Origin: Halorientalis regularis
GTDB taxonomy: Archaea > Halobacteriota > Halobacteria > Halobacteriales > Haloarculaceae
Length of the DNA stretch: 64,000 bases
Assembly (NCBI RefSeq): GCF_023698535.1
Contig: NZ_JALJCL010000006.1
Location: 181,032-245,031, forward strand
Direction: 5' to 3'
Part shown: one piece after another, positions 26,162-33,443 of the stretch
Layout: each line of letters starts with the position of its first letter
How positions within the stretch are numbered: the first letter of the stretch is position 1
Position numbers and translations under genes: made by a program
Notes under the pieces: model-generated
Seen by the model: only the letters and a program-made list of their open reading frames with translations
What the model was told of the DNA's origin: nothing
Databases searched by the model: none

Positions 26162-26770
26162 GTGGGCATCTACGACCGATACCTCGCGGTCCGAACCCAG
26201 TGGGCCGACGAGGCGACGCCCGACAACGTCGCCGTCGTCATCACCGAGCGCGACCTGCTGGAGCAGGGAGCCTACGACACCCTGGAGTCGTTTTTCGACT
26301 GGGCCGTCGAGTACGGTGCCGAGCGCGTCATGGTCTACGTCTCCGTCCTCGACGAAGAGGCCGTCCCGACGCTCCGCCGTGCGCTCGAAGACGTTGGCGC
26401 GCCCCGCGAGATGGCCGTCCGCGGCCCCGACGACGACCGGCGGGCCGACGCCCCCATCCAGGTGAGCATCGGCCTCGGCGGGAAACACGAGTTCGCCGCC
26501 GCCGTCCGGAGCGTCGCCGAAGAGGTCGACGACGGCGAGTTGACACCCGGCGAGATCGACGAGGACGACATCGAGGAACGCCTGGTGTTCCCGACCGATC
26601 CCGACCTCGTCATCAAGACCGGGGCCGAGCGGCTCTCGGATTTCATGATCTGGCAGTCGGTCTACTCCGAACTCTACTTCACGGACGTGAACTGGCGTGA
26701 CTTCCGGAAACGGGAGTACCTCCGGGCGATACGGGATTTTCAGGATCGCCAGCGGAGGTTTGGACAGTGA
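26162..26770 (+). CDS. Catalytically degenerate cis-prenyltransferase homologue
   Basis: 202 residues in the undecaprenyl-diphosphate synthase (UppS) family. The C-terminal third is well conserved: PDLVIKTGAERLSDFMIWQS, then DFRKREYLRAIRDFQDRQRR. The N-terminal catalytic signature is missing: where UppS has DGNRR and a nearby HxxG, this protein has NVAVVITERDLLEQGAYD, so it lacks the metal-binding Asp. Length is about 100 residues below the canonical copy at 28345. It is probably a regulatory or partner subunit in a heteromeric enzyme (compare NgBR in eukaryotes). GTG 26162. Confidence 0.8.
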   Translation: MGIYDRYLAVRTQWADEATPDNVAVVITERDLLEQGAYDTLESFFDWAVEYGAERVMVYVSVLDEEAVPTLRRALEDVGAPREMAVRGPDDDRRADAPIQVSIGLGGKHEFAAAVRSVAEEVDDGELTPGEIDEDDIEERLVFPTDPDLVIKTGAERLSDFMIWQSVYSELYFTDVNWRDFRKREYLRAIRDFQDRQRRFGQ

Positions 26771-26790
26771 CCGCAGGGAACTGTCCAAAC
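26758..26790. repeat. 11-bp hairpin across the stop codon of the degenerate cis-prenyltransferase
   Basis: GTTTGGACAGT (26758-26768) pairs with ACTGTCCAAAC (26780-26790). The stop TGA is at 26768-26770, so the stem holds the last codons and the loop starts with the stop codon. Confidence 0.6.
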
Positions 26791-26951
26791 GCCGGCAGAC
26801 GAGCGCAGCGAGTCTGCCGGAAGTTTGGCCGGTAGGCCAAATCACGTCGGGGAGCGACCGGCGGGAGCGGACCGGCGGTGGTTCCGACAGTGACCGCAGG
26901 GAACTGTCCAAACGCCGGCAGGCGAGCGCAGCGAGTCTGCCGGAAGTTTGG
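26763..26951. repeat. 66-bp direct repeat, two copies 123 bp apart
   Basis: Copies at 26763-26828 and 26886-26951 differ at one base (A or G in CCGGCAGnC). Each has two hairpins: GACAGT...ACTGTC, then CCGGCAGAC / GTCTGCCGG with loop GAGCGCAGCGA. Copy 1 includes the stop codon of the degenerate cis-prenyltransferase gene. The 57 bases between the copies contain GGCCGGTAGGCC. No gene is seen in this stretch (26771-26984). Confidence 0.85.
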
Positions 26952-26984
26952 GATTCGTTCGCGGCAGCGGAGTTCGGCGGATGG

Positions 26985-28181
26985 TCAGTATCGATAGCAG
27001 ACGTACCCGGTTTCGGTCGCCGCGCCGCCGACGAAGACGTGTGAGTCGGTGCCGTCGACGAACTCGCCGAGGAGGTCGACGCTGGAGACCTCGTCGCCGG
27101 ACTGGGGGTCGAGTGCCACCATCGGGCCACCCTGTTCCAGCACGATCACGCCGCGGTCGGTGATCACCGGATGGTCGACGGGGCGGGAGTCGTGGGAGTA
27201 GGTCCACTGGATCTCGCCCGTTCGGGGGTCGACGCCGACCGACTCGCGGCCGACGAAGACGAGCGTGCCGTCGGCGTACCCGTACGGCGCGGTCAACTGG
27301 TCGGACGCCTCGACTTCCCACTCGACGCTGCCGTCGGTTCGGTCGTACGCGCGGGCCGGGACCGCGGACCGGCCGTAGTTGTTCACCGTCTGGGCCGGCG
27401 TGAATACCCGGTCCGGTCCGACGGCGAATCCGTCTTTCCCCGGGCTCCCGGTCGTGAAACTGTCCCTGTCGATCGACCACTGAACCTCGTACGCCTCGAG
27501 GTCGTACGCGAAAAAGAGCGGACGGCCCGACGAGGTGAACAGCTGTCCGCCGTCCTGGGCCGGGTTCGATAGCTGGCGACGCTGGCCACCCTGCCTGATT
27601 CGCGCCAGGATCTCACCGGAGTCGCCGTCGAGGATCGCCGATCCACTCTCCTCCAGTCCGTTGGCACTGACGGCGACGCCACCGGGGACAGGGATCGCCA
27701 GCCCGCTGGCCCGGGCACCCTCGACGGCCCCCTCGCCGATGACGTCGCTGAGCGGGACCGTCCACTGTGCCTCCCCGGACTGCGGGTCGAGCGCCTCGAC
27801 GACGTCCTCGCCGCTCGGTAGCCCGTAGATCCGGTCGGCCGTCGGGTAGAGTTTATCGTTGTAGAACTTCTCGCGTGTCCAGCGCTCTGCCCCCGAGACG
27901 AGGTCGTTACAGACGGTCATCGGGTCGCCGGTTTCCCAGAGGACGACGTCGCTCCCGACGACGAGTTGTTCACGCTCTTCCGGCCCACGGTCGAGTTCCC
28001 ACGCCTGCTCGAACGTGGGCTCGCCACTGGGCTCGGGGTCGGGGTTCGAAGTGGTGACACTCGTTTCGGTCCCGTCTGTCGTCGAGTCGGTACTCGTCTC
28101 AGTCGAACCGTCGGTCGAATCGGAACTGCACCCTGCAACGATGGCGCTCCCGACCGTACCGAGGAACACCCGCCTGCGCAT
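26985..28181 (-). CDS. PQQ-like beta-propeller Tat lipoprotein
   Basis: 398 residues. Signal MRRRVFLGTVGSAIVAGCSS has arginines and a lipobox ending in AGC, followed by a Ser/Thr/Asp linker. The rest is a WD/PQQ-like beta-propeller with repeated W-T or W-x-V strands: SGEAQWTVPL, YEVQWSIDRD, DGSVEWEVEAS, TGEIQWTYSHD, and outer strands such as VALDPQSGDEV. Such proteins bind ligands or partners at the cell surface; no quinone-binding or catalytic residues can be assigned. ATG 28179-28181 lies about 27 nt after a TTTTAG TATA-like box; upstream in-frame codons are not protein-like. Confidence 0.85.
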   Translation of the reverse strand: MRRRVFLGTVGSAIVAGCSSDSTDGSTETSTDSTTDGTETSVTTSNPDPEPSGEPTFEQAWELDRGPEEREQLVVGSDVVLWETGDPMTVCNDLVSGAERWTREKFYNDKLYPTADRIYGLPSGEDVVEALDPQSGEAQWTVPLSDVIGEGAVEGARASGLAIPVPGGVAVSANGLEESGSAILDGDSGEILARIRQGGQRRQLSNPAQDGGQLFTSSGRPLFFAYDLEAYEVQWSIDRDSFTTGSPGKDGFAVGPDRVFTPAQTVNNYGRSAVPARAYDRTDGSVEWEVEASDQLTAPYGYADGTLVFVGRESVGVDPRTGEIQWTYSHDSRPVDHPVITDRGVIVLEQGGPMVALDPQSGDEVSSVDLLGEFVDGTDSHVFVGGAATETGYVCYRY

Positions 28182-28202
28182 ACCCTTCGACAGGACACGG
28201 AC

Positions 28203-28212
28203 GGCTAAAACG
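28203..28212 (-). promoter_or_regulatory. TATA-like box of the PQQ-like lipoprotein gene
   Basis: CGTTTTAGCC on the minus strand, centred about 27 nt upstream of the ATG. Confidence 0.45.
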
Positions 28213-28344
28213 ATCCGTTGGCGGTAATAATCATATTTCTGCGACACGTTCGCGGAAAGGAATCGAACTCAACGCGAGACGAGTGGACGTTCGCCCAGTT
28301 CTCGGCGGGCGGTGGGTCCACGTCGCGCAGGCGAGGCCCGCGGA

Positions 28345-29274
28345 TCAGTCGGCGGGGTTGACGTCGCCGTCGTCGACGGCTTCGGTGACGGCCTCGCGGT
28401 CTTCGCTCGGGAGCGCGTCGCGAAACCGGCTGAGGACCGAGCGCGCCTCGTCGAGTTCGGCGCTGCCCATCGCCCGAACGAGCGCCAGGGCACGCTTGGC
28501 GCGTGCGGTCCGCCAGGACTCCTCGCGGGACTCGTAGGTGCGGATCGCCCGGAGGAAGTCCACTTTCCGGAACTCGGGCCAGTAGGGGGTACAGAAGAAG
28601 ACGGCGGCCTCGTTGCCGTTGGCGTGCCAGGGCAGGAAGTTGCTGGTGCGTTCGGCGCCGCCGGTCCGGAGGATGAGGTCCACGTCGCGGGACGGTCCCT
28701 CGTAGAGTCGTTCCTCGACGGTCTCGGCGTCGATCTCGTCGGGGTCGAGGTCGTCGTAGACCACGTCGCGGGCCACGTCGCGGGCGGCCCCGAGCAGTTC
28801 CGCGCGGCCGCCGTAGGCCAGCGCGATGTTCAACTGGAGTTCGTCGTAGTCGCGGGTGCGACCCTCGGCGTACTGGATGGCGGTGCGGACCCGACCCGGG
28901 AGGTCCTGCGTCTCGCCGATGGCCCGGATCTTCACCTCGCCCTCGTGGACGCGGTCGGCGTCGGCGAACTCGTACAACTTCTCCTCGATCAGGTCGAAGA
29001 GGGCCTCTCGCTGGTTGACCGGGCGGTCGAAGTTCTCGGTCGAGAACGTGTAGAGTGTCAGCTCCTGGACGCCGAGTTCGTCACACCAGTTGAGCATGGC
29101 CTCGGTCGTCTCGGCACCGGCGCGATGGCCTTCCGTGGCCCCCTCGCCCTTGTTTCTGGCGTAGCGACGGTTCCCGTCCTGGATGACGGCGACGTGATCC
29201 GGCATCCCCGACAGCTCCCACCGCAACAGTCGTTCGTACCCCGATAGCGCCTGCTGGCGCACCCACGCGAGCAT
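28345..29274 (-). CDS. uppS: Canonical cis-prenyltransferase (polyprenyl diphosphate synthase)
   Basis: 309 residues. The catalytic motif VAVIQDGNRRYARNKG places Asp33 with Gly34-Asn35-Arg36-Arg37, followed by His50 (GHRAG), LYTFSTENFDRP and the C-terminal block DLILRTGGAERTSNFLPW and WPEFRKVDFLRAI. The enzyme elongates an allylic diphosphate with isopentenyl units in the Z configuration to make the dolichol/polyprenol carrier used in S-layer glycosylation and cell-surface assembly. The N-terminal 22 residues and the long acidic C-terminal extension are common in archaea. ATG 29272-29274, preceded by a TTATAA box. Confidence 0.94.
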   Translation of the reverse strand: MLAWVRQQALSGYERLLRWELSGMPDHVAVIQDGNRRYARNKGEGATEGHRAGAETTEAMLNWCDELGVQELTLYTFSTENFDRPVNQREALFDLIEEKLYEFADADRVHEGEVKIRAIGETQDLPGRVRTAIQYAEGRTRDYDELQLNIALAYGGRAELLGAARDVARDVVYDDLDPDEIDAETVEERLYEGPSRDVDLILRTGGAERTSNFLPWHANGNEAAVFFCTPYWPEFRKVDFLRAIRTYESREESWRTARAKRALALVRAMGSAELDEARSVLSRFRDALPSEDREAVTEAVDDGDVNPAD

Positions 29275-29294
29275 TGTAGGAAAACTCTCACCCC

Positions 29295-29304
29295 GTTATA
29301 AGTA
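29295..29304 (-). promoter_or_regulatory. TATA-like box of uppS
   Basis: TACTTATAAC on the minus strand, centred 25 nt upstream of the start codon. Confidence 0.5.
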
Positions 29305-29345
29305 TCTTGTCCTCGGCGCTGGTTTGGGGTGGGGTGACCCACAGG

Positions 29346-29355
29346 CTTTTAATAC
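29346..29355 (+). promoter_or_regulatory. TATA-like box of the tandem cold-shock genes
   Basis: CTTTTAATAC centred 29 nt before the ATG at 29380; one promoter probably serves both cold-shock genes. Confidence 0.5.
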
Positions 29356-29379
29356 GGTGACGTCCTCTGAGTAGGTGCA

Positions 29380-29574
29380 ATGGCGACCGGTACGGTTGAC
29401 TTCTTCAACGACACTGGCGGTTACGGATTCATCGATACCGAAGACGCGGACGAGGACGTCTTCTTCCACATGGAAGACGTCGGCGGCCCCGACCTGGAGG
29501 AAGGTCAGGAGGTCGAGTTCGACATCGTGCAGGCCGACAAAGGCCCGCGTGCGGAAAATCTGGAGCGACTGTAA
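29380..29574 (+). CDS. Cold-shock domain protein, copy 1
   Basis: 64 residues, a complete cold-shock OB-fold: TVDFFNDTGGYGFIDTED (RNP1-like) and DVFFHMEDV (RNP2-like). It binds single-stranded nucleic acid and probably acts as an RNA chaperone. Unlike bacterial CspA, the basic and aromatic residues are balanced by many Asp/Glu, as expected in high salt. The stop TAA ends at 29574, 2 nt before the next start. Sequence is nearly the same as copy 2 and similar to the unlinked copy at 61258. Confidence 0.95.
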   Translation: MATGTVDFFNDTGGYGFIDTEDADEDVFFHMEDVGGPDLEEGQEVEFDIVQADKGPRAENLERL

Positions 29575-29576
29575 CC

Positions 29577-29771
29577 ATGGCGGAAGGCACAGTCGACTTC
29601 TTCAACGACACGGGTGGCTACGGCTTCATCGACACCGAGGACGCGGACGAGGACGTCTTCTTCCACATGGAAGACGTCGGCGGTCCCGACCTCGAAGAAG
29701 GGCAGGAAGTGGAGTTCGACATCGTGCAGGCCGACAAGGGCCCGCGCGCAGAGAACCTCACGCGCCTGTAA
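29577..29771 (+). CDS. Cold-shock domain protein, copy 2
   Basis: 64 residues, differing from copy 1 by only a few residues (for instance MAEG at the start and LTRL at the end). Same RNP1 and RNP2 motifs. The 2-nt gap after copy 1 and the high DNA similarity point to a recent tandem duplication and shared transcription. Downstream is a GGGGCCGCTGGCCCC hairpin (about 29799-29813) without a T-run. Confidence 0.95.
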   Translation: MAEGTVDFFNDTGGYGFIDTEDADEDVFFHMEDVGGPDLEEGQEVEFDIVQADKGPRAENLTRL

Positions 29772-29912
29772 CCGGGCACGTCAGTCGCGGTACTGTGCGG
29801 GGCCGCTGGCCCCGAGACGCAACCTATCGAGCGGCGGCACCGTCGCGGACCGTCGTCCGGGGTCGGTCCGAGACCGTGAGAGGTATGAGGACGGGACGGC
29901 CAGCATCGAACA

Positions 29913-30326
29913 ATGGAGACACAGGACCCTATCGATCCGGACCTCTACCAGCGAGCAGAGGCGCTGCTCGAACCCGGCGAGATCGAACTCGTGGGGATCA
30001 TCGTCCACACGGAACTGGGTAGCGACGACGAGGCCGCGCTCCACGAGACGACCATCGAGATCGGCGAGCTGATCGCCGACCACGCGGGCGTCGATCCCAA
30101 GGACACCTACGTCTACTCCGGCAACGACGACACCGAGTTCGGGCTGAACCAGCACCAGGGACGCACGCTCGACGGCGACGAGTTCGTCTGGGAGTGCCAG
30201 CAACTGCTCCGCGAGGAGGAGTTCAAGATCGTCTTCTACTACGAGGCCGACACCGACCAGGAGGGGCTGGTCGAGGCAGTCCGGGAGGACGGATACACGG
30301 TCGAACCGGTGGCAGAGTCGGGCTGA
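29913..30326 (+). CDS. Conserved haloarchaeal protein (DUF5778-like)
   Basis: 137 residues, acidic and soluble. Blocks ALLEPGEIELVGIIVHTELG, IADHAGVDPKDTYVYSGNDD, then LNQHQGRTLDGDEFVWECQQ resemble a haloarchaea-restricted family I associate with DUF5778; this assignment is from memory and moderately sure. Function unknown. ATG 29913. The intergenic distance to the heme operon gene at 30379 is 52 nt, so it may be its first gene. Confidence 0.75.
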   Translation: METQDPIDPDLYQRAEALLEPGEIELVGIIVHTELGSDDEAALHETTIEIGELIADHAGVDPKDTYVYSGNDDTEFGLNQHQGRTLDGDEFVWECQQLLREEEFKIVFYYEADTDQEGLVEAVREDGYTVEPVAESG

Positions 30327-30378
30327 CTCGCGGCCGGACAAGCGCGGATTTATGCCGCCCCGACCCCGACGTTCGGGT

Positions 30379-31452
30379 ATGAGCGAAGACCTCTCGCGGG
30401 TCGACCGGGCGGTCGTCAACGCCTTCCAGGGCGGGTTCCCGGTCGTCGAGCGCCCCTTCGAGCCGGCGGCCGCGGCGCTCCGGGATCGGGGCGTCGACGT
30501 CGACGCCGACGCCCTCTTCGAGCGAGTCAGGGACCTCGACGACGAGGGTGTCTTGACCCGATTCGGCGCACTGATCAACGCCGAGGAGATCGGCGGCGCA
30601 GCCACGCTCGTCGCCATGCACGCCCCCGAGGACCGGTACGACGAGGTGGCCGAACAGGTCAATTCCTACGACGCGGTGGCGCACAACTACGAGCGCGAAC
30701 ATCCGCACCTCAACATGTGGTTCGTCGTCAGCGTCCCCGACGCCGACGCGGTCGAGGAGGTACTCGCCTCCATCGAGGACGACACCGGCCAGGAGACCTA
30801 CAACCTGCCCAAACAGCAGGAGTTCCGCGTGGAAGCGAAGTTTCTGCTGGACGGGCCGGTTCCCGAGGGGGGCGTTGATCTGTCGCACCTGGGGCCCGAC
30901 GTGACCCCGACCGACCGGACCTCGCTGACGCCGGCGGAACTGGATCTGGTGCTGGAGATTCAGGACGGCCTCCCGATCTCGCCGACGCCCTATCGGGACG
31001 TGGCCGAGGCACTGGGCGAGGACGTGGAATGGGTACTGGAGACGATAAAGCGCTTCGACGAGGAAGGAAAGGTCCGGCGCGTGGGCGTGATCCCGAACCA
31101 CTACTCGCTTGGCTACACCGAGAACGGCATGACGGTCTGGGACGTGCCCGACGAGGTCGTCGACGAGGTCGGGCCGGCCGTCGCGTCGCTGGGGTTCGTC
31201 ACGCACTGTTACGAGCGCCCCCGCCACGAGGGAGTCTGGCCGTACAACTTCTTCGCGATGACACACGGTCGCAGCGAGGCAGAGAGCGCCGAGCGCGTCC
31301 AGCAGGTTCGCGAGAAGATGGACGAGTTCTGGGACGTGGCCGACGCGGACTGGGACACGCTCTTTTCGACCCGGATTCTGAAGAAGACCGGCATCCGGAT
31401 GGACGAGCGTGCGAAGGCCAACACCGTCGAACCGGAGGAGGCCGGCGACTGA
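30379..31452 (+). CDS. Siroheme decarboxylase, fused AhbA-AhbB type
   Basis: 357 residues in two homologous halves, each with an AsnC/Lrp-like winged helix and an alpha/beta domain. First half: VDRAVVNAFQGGFPVVERPF, then GVLTRFGALINAEEIGG. Second half: LDLVLEIQDGLPISPTPYRD, then GKVRRVGVIPNHYSLGYTEN and HCYERPRHEGVWPYNFFAMT. The catalytic His/Arg loop of siroheme decarboxylase (CYERP...WPYN) is present. It converts siroheme to 12,18-didecarboxysiroheme in the alternative heme b pathway. It heads an operon with siroheme synthase and hemA. ATG 30379. These genes are often misannotated as Lrp regulators. Confidence 0.9.
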   Translation: MSEDLSRVDRAVVNAFQGGFPVVERPFEPAAAALRDRGVDVDADALFERVRDLDDEGVLTRFGALINAEEIGGAATLVAMHAPEDRYDEVAEQVNSYDAVAHNYEREHPHLNMWFVVSVPDADAVEEVLASIEDDTGQETYNLPKQQEFRVEAKFLLDGPVPEGGVDLSHLGPDVTPTDRTSLTPAELDLVLEIQDGLPISPTPYRDVAEALGEDVEWVLETIKRFDEEGKVRRVGVIPNHYSLGYTENGMTVWDVPDEVVDEVGPAVASLGFVTHCYERPRHEGVWPYNFFAMTHGRSEAESAERVQQVREKMDEFWDVADADWDTLFSTRILKKTGIRMDERAKANTVEPEEAGD

Positions 31453-31465
31453 TGGGAGGGGCAGT

Positions 31466-32113
31466 TTGATCCCGCTCCTGCACGACTTCACGGGCGCGAC
31501 CGTCCTCGTCTTCGGCGGTGGGTCGGTCGGCGCGCGGAAGGCCCGGCGGTTCGCACGCGAGGCCGACGTGGTCGTCGTCAGCCCGACGTTCGCGGACGCG
31601 GACTTCGGCGGGGCCGAGCGGGTCCGTGCCGCGCCGGATATCGATGCGGTCGAGGAGTGGATCGACGGTACCGATCCCGCACTGGTGGTGGCCGCGACCG
31701 ACGACGGCGACCTGAACGCGGCCATCGAGCACGCCGCACGGGACGCGGGCGCACTGGTGAATCGCACGGACGAACACGGCGAGCGCGACCCGGAGAGCGT
31801 CGTCGTGCCGGCGACGGTGCGAGACGGACCGGTGACGGTCGCGATCTCGACGGGCGGGACGAGTCCGGCGCTGAGTCGGTACCTGCGCCAGCGAATCGAG
31901 GACGACATCGACGGGGCCGGTGAGATGGCGCGGCTGACAGGGGAGTTGCGGGCGGAGTTGCAGGCTGACGAGGTAGATCCAGAGCGGCGTCGGGATGCGA
32001 TCCGGGCGGTCGTGCGATCCGGGCGAGTTTGGAAGCATTTAGATAGTGGCAGGACAAAGTCTCGGCAAGCGGCCGAGGACGTGATTGCGGACGTGACGGG
32101 TGATTTACAGTGA
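31466..32113 (+). CDS. Precorrin-2 dehydrogenase / sirohydrochlorin ferrochelatase
   Basis: 215 residues. NAD-binding Rossmann motif VLVFGGGSVGARKARRFAR, then VVSPTFADADF, LVVAATDDGDLNAAI and a dimerisation segment PVTVAISTGGTSPALSRYLR. This is the CysG N-terminal / Met8p type, giving sirohydrochlorin and siroheme from precorrin-2. TTG 31466 was chosen: GGGAGGGG lies 5-12 nt upstream and the family begins with MIPLL. Its last codon overlaps hemA (GTGA). Confidence 0.9.
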   Translation: MIPLLHDFTGATVLVFGGGSVGARKARRFAREADVVVVSPTFADADFGGAERVRAAPDIDAVEEWIDGTDPALVVAATDDGDLNAAIEHAARDAGALVNRTDEHGERDPESVVVPATVRDGPVTVAISTGGTSPALSRYLRQRIEDDIDGAGEMARLTGELRAELQADEVDPERRRDAIRAVVRSGRVWKHLDSGRTKSRQAAEDVIADVTGDLQ

Positions 32114-33441
32114 TAAACGGAGCCGGCGTGATCGCGGGTGTCAGTATCGCCCACGGGCAGGCTAGCGTCGACGACATCGAGGCGGCCTGTACCGAGAACC
32201 AGCGTCGGGCCGTCGAGTCACTACTCGATCAGTCGGGCGTCGAGGAAGCGTACGTCCTCCAGACCTGCAATCGTGCGGAGGCCTACGTCGTCGCCCCGGA
32301 GGCGTCGGTCGGCCGGGCCGCCCTGGAGCGATATCGCGCGGACGTGTCCGACGACGCCGTCGTCGAGATGGGACACGAGGAGAGCCTGCGCCACCTCCTG
32401 CGCGTGGCGGCCGGCCTGGAGTCCATCGTCCTGGGCGAGGACCAGATCCTCGGCCAGGTCAGAGACGCGTACGAGGATTCCCGTGGCGTCGGTGCGATGG
32501 GGCCGGTGCTGGAAAACGGCGTAACCAAGGCGATGCACGTCGGCGAGCGCGCCCGCACCGAGACCGCCATCAACGAGGGGACGGTCTCGCTGGGGAGCGC
32601 GGCCGTCAACCTCGCCAACCGGAAGCGCGACCTCGCGAGCGCGACCGCGCTGGTCGTCGGCGCGGGCGAGATGGGGTCGCTGGTCGCCAAGGCCCTCGAC
32701 GGGGCCGTCGAGCGCGTTCTCGTGGCCAATCGAACCGTCCCCCACGCCGAACATCTCGTGAGCCGACTCGACGTGGCGGGCGACGCGCTCGGACTCAACG
32801 GCGTCTCGACGGCCATCGAACGCGCGGATCTGGTCATCACGGCGACGGGCAGTCCCGACCACGTCGTCACGGTCGAGACGATGGACCGGGCCGGAGACAC
32901 GCTCGTAATCGACCTGGCACAGCCCCGCGACGTGCCGCCGGCGGCCGACGACCTCGATTCGGTGACGGTCAAGGACATGGACGCGCTGGAGTCGGTGACC
33001 GCGGCCTCCCGGAAGCGCCGGGAGTCGGCCGCGGAGAAGGTCGAACAGCTGGTCGACGAGGAGTTCGAGCACCTGTTGACCCAGTACAAGCGCAAACGGG
33101 CCGATCAGGTGATCGCGGGGATGTACGAGAGCGCCGAGCGCATGAAGGCCCGCGAGCTATCGACGGCGCTGGAGAAGCTCGATCTGGACGAGGAGGAACG
33201 CGAGGTCGTCGAGTCGATGGCCGACGCGCTGGTGAGCCAGTTGCTCGCGCCGCCGACCCAGAGCCTGCGCGACGCGGCCGAAGAGGACGACTGGACGACG
33301 ATCAACACCGCGCTCCAGTTGTTCGATCCGGAGTTCGGGTCGGACGTGCCGGAGTTCGTCTCCAGCATGGACCCCGAGGAGATCCCCGAGGACATGAAGG
33401 CCGAGATGCCCCAGGCAGTCCTCAACCAGCTGGACGACTGA
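32110..33441 (+). CDS. hemA: Glutamyl-tRNA reductase
   Basis: 443 residues. Active-site Cys53 lies in LQTCNRAEAYVV. The NADPH-binding region is ALVVGAGEMGSLVAKALDG, and DLAQPRDVPP plus the C-terminal dimerisation helices (KRRESAAEKVEQLVDEEFEH) follow the family order. It reduces glutamyl-tRNA to glutamate-1-semialdehyde, the first committed tetrapyrrole step. GTG 32110 overlaps the stop of the preceding gene. The C-terminal 50 residues are acidic and less conserved. The operon thus joins the entry point (HemA) to the siroheme branch. Confidence 0.96.
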   Translation: MINGAGVIAGVSIAHGQASVDDIEAACTENQRRAVESLLDQSGVEEAYVLQTCNRAEAYVVAPEASVGRAALERYRADVSDDAVVEMGHEESLRHLLRVAAGLESIVLGEDQILGQVRDAYEDSRGVGAMGPVLENGVTKAMHVGERARTETAINEGTVSLGSAAVNLANRKRDLASATALVVGAGEMGSLVAKALDGAVERVLVANRTVPHAEHLVSRLDVAGDALGLNGVSTAIERADLVITATGSPDHVVTVETMDRAGDTLVIDLAQPRDVPPAADDLDSVTVKDMDALESVTAASRKRRESAAEKVEQLVDEEFEHLLTQYKRKRADQVIAGMYESAERMKARELSTALEKLDLDEEEREVVESMADALVSQLLAPPTQSLRDAAEEDDWTTINTALQLFDPEFGSDVPEFVSSMDPEEIPEDMKAEMPQAVLNQLDD

Positions 33442-33443
33442 TT

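Noticed and set aside
24095..27130. 1011-codon frame fusing the acetyltransferase to upstream sequence
   Set aside because: Only its end is protein-like (GNAT); the rest runs antisense or out of frame through other genes.
29799..29813. GGGGCCGCTGGCCCC after the cold-shock pair as a terminator
   Set aside because: Strong stem but no T-run; listed as context only.
30223..32154. Long minus frame opposite the heme operon
   Set aside because: Composition typical of antisense to GC-rich genes; no motif, and the plus strand has HemA and siroheme genes.
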